From: Pontibacter actiniarum
GTDB lineage: Bacteria > Bacteroidota > Bacteroidia > Cytophagales > Hymenobacteraceae
Length of the DNA stretch: 64,000 bases
Assembly: GCF_003585765.1 (NCBI RefSeq)
Contig: NZ_CP021235.1
Span: forward strand, 3,658,001-3,722,000
Direction: 5' to 3'
The notes beneath the pieces were generated by a model. That model did no database searches and was not told the origin of the DNA. It worked only from the letters and a program-made list of their open reading frames with translations. How positions within the stretch are numbered: position 1 is the first letter of the stretch; every line of letters starts with the position of its first letter. The position numbers were made by a program, and so were the translations under genes. Shown piece by piece: positions 60,602 through 64,000 of this stretch.

Positions 60602-60766
60602 AATGTTATAAGTATGTTTGATAGTAATGATGGCGCAAATATAGATGGTATAGTATATAGTAAATGCAATTGCACACGCCTGCCCGATGTCTGAATATTG
60701 ATTGCCAATACAACCGGTTTACAGCTAAAGGCTTAGAGCGTTTATTTTTTTCGCGGCACCATGCTG

Positions 60767-60826
60767 CAAGTATAGAAACAGGAGAGGCCGGTGCGTTAAC
60801 ACCGGCCTCTCCTGTTTCTATACTTG
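60767..60826. terminator. Exceptionally long perfect hairpin after tdh
   Basis: A 27-bp perfect stem (60767-60793 with 60800-60826) has a 6-base loop, CGTTAA. Its ends are CAAGTATAG and CTATACTTG. It lies directly after the tdh stop (60838) on the minus strand and has no strong T tract, though the outer part is AT-rich. Confidence 0.75.
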
Positions 60827-60837
60827 TGTAGCTGGGT

Positions 60838-61812
60838 TTAAACCGCCTGCTCCTGCTTCATCTTTCTCAGGTTCAGCAGCATGTCCTCCGTCATGGCATC
60901 CAAATTATAGTTCGGGCTCCAGCCCCAGTCCTGCTGCGCGGCGCTATCGTCTATGCTCTGTGGCCAGGAGTTCGCAATCTGCTGGCGCGAGTCCGGCTTG
61001 TACACGATCTCGAAGTCAGAGATGTGCTTTCTGATAGCGGCAGCCACTTCCTTCGGCGAGAAGCTCATGGCGCTCAGGTTGTAGGAGTCGCGTACTTTTA
61101 TCTGCTCTGCCGGCGCGTGCATCAGGTCCAGGGTAGCTTTTAAAGCGTCTGGCATGTACATCATCGGCAGGTATGTGTCTTCGCTCAGGAAGCACTCAAA
61201 GGCCTCCCCTTCCAGGGCTTTGTGGTAGATATCTACCGCGTAGTCCGTCGTGCCGCCGCCTGGCAGGGCTTTATAGCCGATCAGGCCCGGGTAGCGAAGG
61301 CTGCGCACATCCAGGCCATACTTCTGGAAGTAGTACTCACACCAGCGCTCACCAGCCTGCTTGCTGATGCCATACACCGTGTTGGGGTCCATGATGGTTT
61401 GCTGCGGCGTGTTCTGGCGTGGGGTGCTCGGGCCAAAGCAGGCGATAGAGCTCGGCCAGTACACTCTGCCTGTTTTTTGCTCCAGAGCCAGGTCCAGCAC
61501 ATTAAACAGGCCGTCCATGTTCAGCTTCCAGGCAAACTTGGGGTTTTTCTCCCCCGTCGCCGAAAGCACAGCCGCCAAATGATATATCTGCTTAAATTTA
61601 TATTTAGAGGCAAGCTCAGCCAGCACCTTTGTGTCCAGCACATCCACCTTCTCAAATGGGCCTGACTCGCGCAGTTCAGCTTGCTTCGGCGGCGCAATGT
61701 CTGCCGCCACCACGTTTGCCTCTCCATACATCTGGCGCAGTTCCATTGTGAGCTCTGAGCCTAATTGCCCGCAGGCCCCTATCACCAATACCGTGTCACT
61801 TGTGTTTGCCAT
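60838..61812 (-). CDS. tdh: L-threonine 3-dehydrogenase (epimerase-like)
   Basis: This short-chain dehydrogenase oxidises threonine to 2-amino-3-ketobutyrate. The 324-residue protein has the Rossmann loop VIGACGQLGSEL, DIAPP after the second strand, HLAAVLSATGEKNP, PSSIACFGP, the YGISKQAGE Tyr-x3-Lys active site, SLRYPGLIGYKALPGGGTTDYAVDI and YLPMMYMPDA. The wording is that of the SDR-type Tdh rather than zinc Tdh. The partner gene kbl lies 1.7 kb away on the other strand, which supports the threonine-to-glycine route. Confidence 0.93.
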   Translation of the reverse strand: MANTSDTVLVIGACGQLGSELTMELRQMYGEANVVAADIAPPKQAELRESGPFEKVDVLDTKVLAELASKYKFKQIYHLAAVLSATGEKNPKFAWKLNMDGLFNVLDLALEQKTGRVYWPSSIACFGPSTPRQNTPQQTIMDPNTVYGISKQAGERWCEYYFQKYGLDVRSLRYPGLIGYKALPGGGTTDYAVDIYHKALEGEAFECFLSEDTYLPMMYMPDALKATLDLMHAPAEQIKVRDSYNLSAMSFSPKEVAAAIRKHISDFEIVYKPDSRQQIANSWPQSIDDSAAQQDWGWSPNYNLDAMTEDMLLNLRKMKQEQAV

Positions 61813-62216
61813 AAGCTAAATTGAAATCTTTGTACAAAGTAACCGATTTCAATGCAATCCAAAAAATATACTTCGGAAGAAAGACGGGCAGCCCCCTGCC
61901 ACAGCACAGGGCCTCGTGGCGAAGTTCCATAAAAGAGAGAACGCCTGCCATGGGCAAGCGTCCTCATCTACCTAATCTAACTTTAACCATTATTCACCTT
62001 GGATACAAAGGTAAAACGGGTTTTGAGGGCGCGAAAGCGCGTCAGGCAGAATTGACAATTACATAATACCGATAAACTAGCGGTAACCTAAGCCGAAACG
62101 GGCAAATTGATTTTGTTATCTTTGTAAAGATGCACGGCACTACCCGCTCGGGGATAGCCTAAGTAGTGCTGAAACCGTAAATTGCGGCATAATTAGCAAG
62201 CGAGGCCTGTAAGCGT
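61813..62216. other. Divergent intergenic region tdh / Pro-rich gene
   Basis: These 404 bases hold the tdh promoter and a TATCTTTG -7 box at 62117-62124 for the rightward gene, without a clear -33. A small imperfect hairpin ACGC-TGCC / GGCA-GCGT lies at 61941-61961. No gene is seen. Confidence 0.55.
61835..61863 (-). promoter_or_regulatory. Probable promoter of tdh
   Basis: On the minus strand TTTG at 61863-61860 is followed by TTACTTTG at 61842-61835, a slightly short and imperfect -33/-7 pair with about 17 bases between, ending 23 bases before the ATG. Confidence 0.45.
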
Positions 62217-63500
62217 ATGACCTTCGATGAGTACCTGGTAAAGAAACGGATAGACAAGGCAGCCTTTGAGGCTTCTGACCCAGCGCGCTACGCGGCGTGG
62301 CAGGAGATGTACGCGCAAATGCACCCGAACAGCTTTCAGGTGCAGGTAAAGATGGTGATCAACGATGTGCGCCTACGCTACCACCTGGCCGAGGAAGCGG
62401 TGCCTAAAGCGGAGCCGGCTGCAGCCCCTCGTCCGGCTGCCGTTCGGCGGGCGGTGGCGGCCAAACCGGCGGCCAGTGCAGCGGGTGCTTCGGCTGACAC
62501 CTCAGCCGAAGCACCCGCAAAAGAAGAAGGCGCACCAAAGCCAAGGCCGGTTGTAAAGCGGCCAGCCGCTGTACGCAAGCCCGTAGAAGGCGAAGCCACG
62601 GAGAAGGCACCTGCTCCGGAGGAAGCAAAAGCAGAAGCGGCAGCCCCACGACCAAGGCCGGTCGTGAAGCGCCCTGTTATAGTTAAACCGAAAGCGGAGG
62701 AAACCGGGGCCGACGACAAAGCGACAACGGAAGCACCCGGGGAAGCGAAACCAGCGGCACGCCCGCGCCCTGTCATAAAACGCCCTGCCGCCCTGCAGAA
62801 GCCAGCGGAGGAGCAAGCGAAGCCATCACCGGAAGGAAGCACAAGCCCAGCTGCAGAGGAGGCTCCTGCTACAAAGCCATCCAGGCCAAGGCCTGTGATC
62901 AAGCGGCCGGCAGCGCTGCAGAACCCTAAACCCGAAGCCAAAGAGGAGCAGGCACAGCAGCCTCAGGCCGAAAACCCTGTTGCGGAGGAGAAGCCCACGC
63001 CACCACGCCCGCGTCCGGTTATCAAGCGCCCGGCAGCCTTGCAGAAACCTGATGAGCAGGCGGAGGGAAAGGCAAAGCCCGCTGCTGAAGCGCCTGCTAC
63101 GCCACCGCGCCCGCGCCCGGTTATAAAAAGGCCGGCCGCCCTGCAGAAGCCAAAGGAAGAGCAGCCCCCCCGGCAAGAACAGCCGTTGCCGAACGAGCAG
63201 CACAAGCCAGAAGCTACCGCTGAAGCCCCTGCTGCTGCCCCGGAGGCCGCGCCCAGGCCACCAAGGCCAAGGCCTGTTATCAAGAGGCCCGCAACTTTGC
63301 AAAAAAACACCCCCGAAGCATCTAATCCGGCAGAGGCAAGTATAACCCAACCGGAGGCTGCGCCAGAGCAACCGCAGGAGCCGGAAAAGCCAGCCGCAGC
63401 AGACGAGCAGCAACCGAAGCCAAAGCCGCCAAGGCCGAGGCCGATCATACGCCGCCCGCCGCCAAAGCCCGATGCCGGCGCAGAAGCAACCGGAGAATAA
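62217..63500 (+). CDS. Pro/Ala-rich repeat protein with conserved N-terminal domain
   Basis: The 427-residue protein has a folded-looking N-terminal domain of about 60 residues (MTFDEYLVKKRIDKAAFEAS, PARYAAWQEMYAQMHPNSF, VQVKMVINDVRLRYHL). A long disordered tail follows, with eight copies of a basic motif of the type RPRPVIKRPAALQKP at about residues 108, 145, 182, 223, 264, 298, 350 and 406. Linkers are Glu/Ala/Pro/Gln-rich. No signal peptide or membrane helix is present. The N-terminal segment (AAWQEMYAQMHPNSF) resembles a short domain seen in other Bacteroidota. The arrangement suggests a multivalent scaffold for nucleic acid, membrane or SH3/WW-like partners. It is 42 bases before kbl on the same strand. 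Confidence 0.85.
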   Translation: MTFDEYLVKKRIDKAAFEASDPARYAAWQEMYAQMHPNSFQVQVKMVINDVRLRYHLAEEAVPKAEPAAAPRPAAVRRAVAAKPAASAAGASADTSAEAPAKEEGAPKPRPVVKRPAAVRKPVEGEATEKAPAPEEAKAEAAAPRPRPVVKRPVIVKPKAEETGADDKATTEAPGEAKPAARPRPVIKRPAALQKPAEEQAKPSPEGSTSPAAEEAPATKPSRPRPVIKRPAALQNPKPEAKEEQAQQPQAENPVAEEKPTPPRPRPVIKRPAALQKPDEQAEGKAKPAAEAPATPPRPRPVIKRPAALQKPKEEQPPRQEQPLPNEQHKPEATAEAPAAAPEAAPRPPRPRPVIKRPATLQKNTPEASNPAEASITQPEAAPEQPQEPEKPAAADEQQPKPKPPRPRPIIRRPPPKPDAGAEATGE

Positions 63501-63542
63501 GCATACTTAAGAAACGAACAACGCATAACGATAAACGAAACT

Positions 63543-64000
63543 ATGTACGAAACGCTAAAACCAGATTTAGAACAGCAGCTTGCCGAGATAAAAGAGGCAG
63601 GTTTGTATAAGCAGGAACGCATTATCACTACGCCACAAGGCGCTGACATCGACACAACCAAGATGCAGCACGTGCTTAACTTCTGCGCCAACAACTACCT
63701 GGGCCTCTCGGCTCACCCAAAGGTGATTGAGGCAGCCAAGGCAGCCATCGATACGCACGGCTACGGCATGAGCTCGGTACGCTTTATCTGCGGCACCCAG
63801 GACATCCATAAAGAGCTGGAGCGTAAGATATCTGAGTTCCTGGGTACGGAAGACACCATCCTGTATGCGGCTGCGTTTGACGCCAACGGCGGTGTGTTCG
63901 AGCCTTTGTTCGATGCGGAGTCGGCCATTATCTCAGATACCCTGAACCACGCCTCCATCATCGACGGCATTCGCCTGTGCAAAGCGCAGCGTTTCCGCTA
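63543..64000 (+). CDS. kbl: 2-amino-3-ketobutyrate CoA ligase, 5' part
   Basis: Kbl (glycine C-acetyltransferase) cleaves the Tdh product with CoA to glycine and acetyl-CoA. The visible 152 codons begin [20 protein letters not shown] and include [51 protein letters not shown] and [15 protein letters not shown], typical of the alpha-oxoamine synthase family. The PLP-binding lysine lies beyond the window. Tdh is encoded nearby on the opposite strand. Confidence 0.95.
   Translation, partial: MYETLKPDLEQQLAEIKEAGLYKQERIITTPQGADIDTTKMQHVLNFCANNYLGLSAHPKVIEAAKAAIDTHGYGMSSVRFICGTQDIHKELERKISEFLGTEDTILYAAAFDANGGVFEPLFDAESAIISDTLNHASIIDGIRLCKAQRFR

Noticed and set aside
1-64000. CRISPR array, rRNA operon or prophage
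   Set aside because: No regularly spaced identical repeats, no rRNA-like sequence and no phage structural genes were seen.

Overview
The window reads as a chromosomal segment of a Bacteroidota bacterium, most likely Cytophagales/Hymenobacteraceae (Pontibacter- or Hymenobacter-like). The evidence is: the rpmB - rpmG - DUF4295 - ftsY - lipoprotein - rimO gene order; -33/-7 promoters of the TTTG-N20-TAnnTTTG type; few Shine-Dalgarno sites; type IX secretion (T9SS) C-terminal sorting domains; bacillithiol synthesis (bshC); and moderately G+C-rich coding sequence. The species assignment is inference. The window is almost entirely chromosomal and genic, with one AT-rich accessory patch at about 27.6-31.1 kb.

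Layout. 0-4.5 kb: a partial small protein, a DUF5522-like protein, ribosomal proteins L28 and L33, DUF4295, FtsY and the ribosomal-protein methylthiotransferase RimO. 4.6-7.2 kb (minus): an FG-GAP/VCBS-repeat T9SS cargo and a translationally coupled small protein. 7.4-14.3 kb: MurF, RfbC (minus), a membrane cytochrome c, HflX, SixA and polyphosphate kinase. 14.3-19.3 kb (minus): an outer-membrane barrel protein and a 1271-residue phosphoesterase/kinase-like/barrel fusion. 19.6-21.1 kb: an HD-domain protein with a Pycsar-effector-type membrane domain, then tRNA-Arg(CCT). 21.1-22.4 kb: gene remnants, including a gene broken by three frame changes. 23.5-26.9 kb: a flavoprotein / type III polyketide synthase / methyltransferase cluster. 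27.1-31.1 kb: a PepSY-like protein, OMPLA-type phospholipase, three copies of an inverted-repeat-bounded element, a decayed REP-associated transposase (RAYT) with REP palindromes, and an AT-rich two-gene operon.

31.1-34.5 kb: Mfd. 34.6-39.9 kb: a PAS-only protein, a multi-PAS histidine kinase and a stand-alone receiver. 40-41.6 kb: two very hydrophilic disordered proteins. 41.8-44.9 kb: uracil-DNA glycosylase, methionine aminotransferase plus omega-amidase (a coupled transamination pair) and a PH-domain protein. 44.9-46.6 kb: an acyl-CoA ligase. 46.6-47.6 kb: a gene-free kilobase of decayed repeats. 47.6-50.7 kb: BshC, 5-formyl-THF cyclo-ligase and a TetR regulator. 50.9-60.6 kb: mixed housekeeping and conserved unknown genes (MnmD, thioesterase, RlmN, YihY, DUF4403, thioredoxin, DUF3891, outer-membrane barrel). 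60.8-64 kb: L-threonine dehydrogenase (minus), a proline/alanine-rich repeat protein, and the start of 2-amino-3-ketobutyrate CoA ligase; Tdh and Kbl together convert threonine to glycine plus acetyl-CoA.

The most striking signal is not a gene. The 7-mer AAGTATA/TATACTT recurs about 60 times by hand count, where about four are expected, on both strands, between genes and inside genes in all three codon phases. That argues for selection on the DNA itself. Other leads are the phosphoesterase/kinase-like/outer-membrane-barrel fusion, the T3PKS cluster, the RAYT/REP/inverted-repeat region, the hydrophilic protein pair and the proline-rich repeat protein. Functions were assigned by reading motifs; no database search was run.
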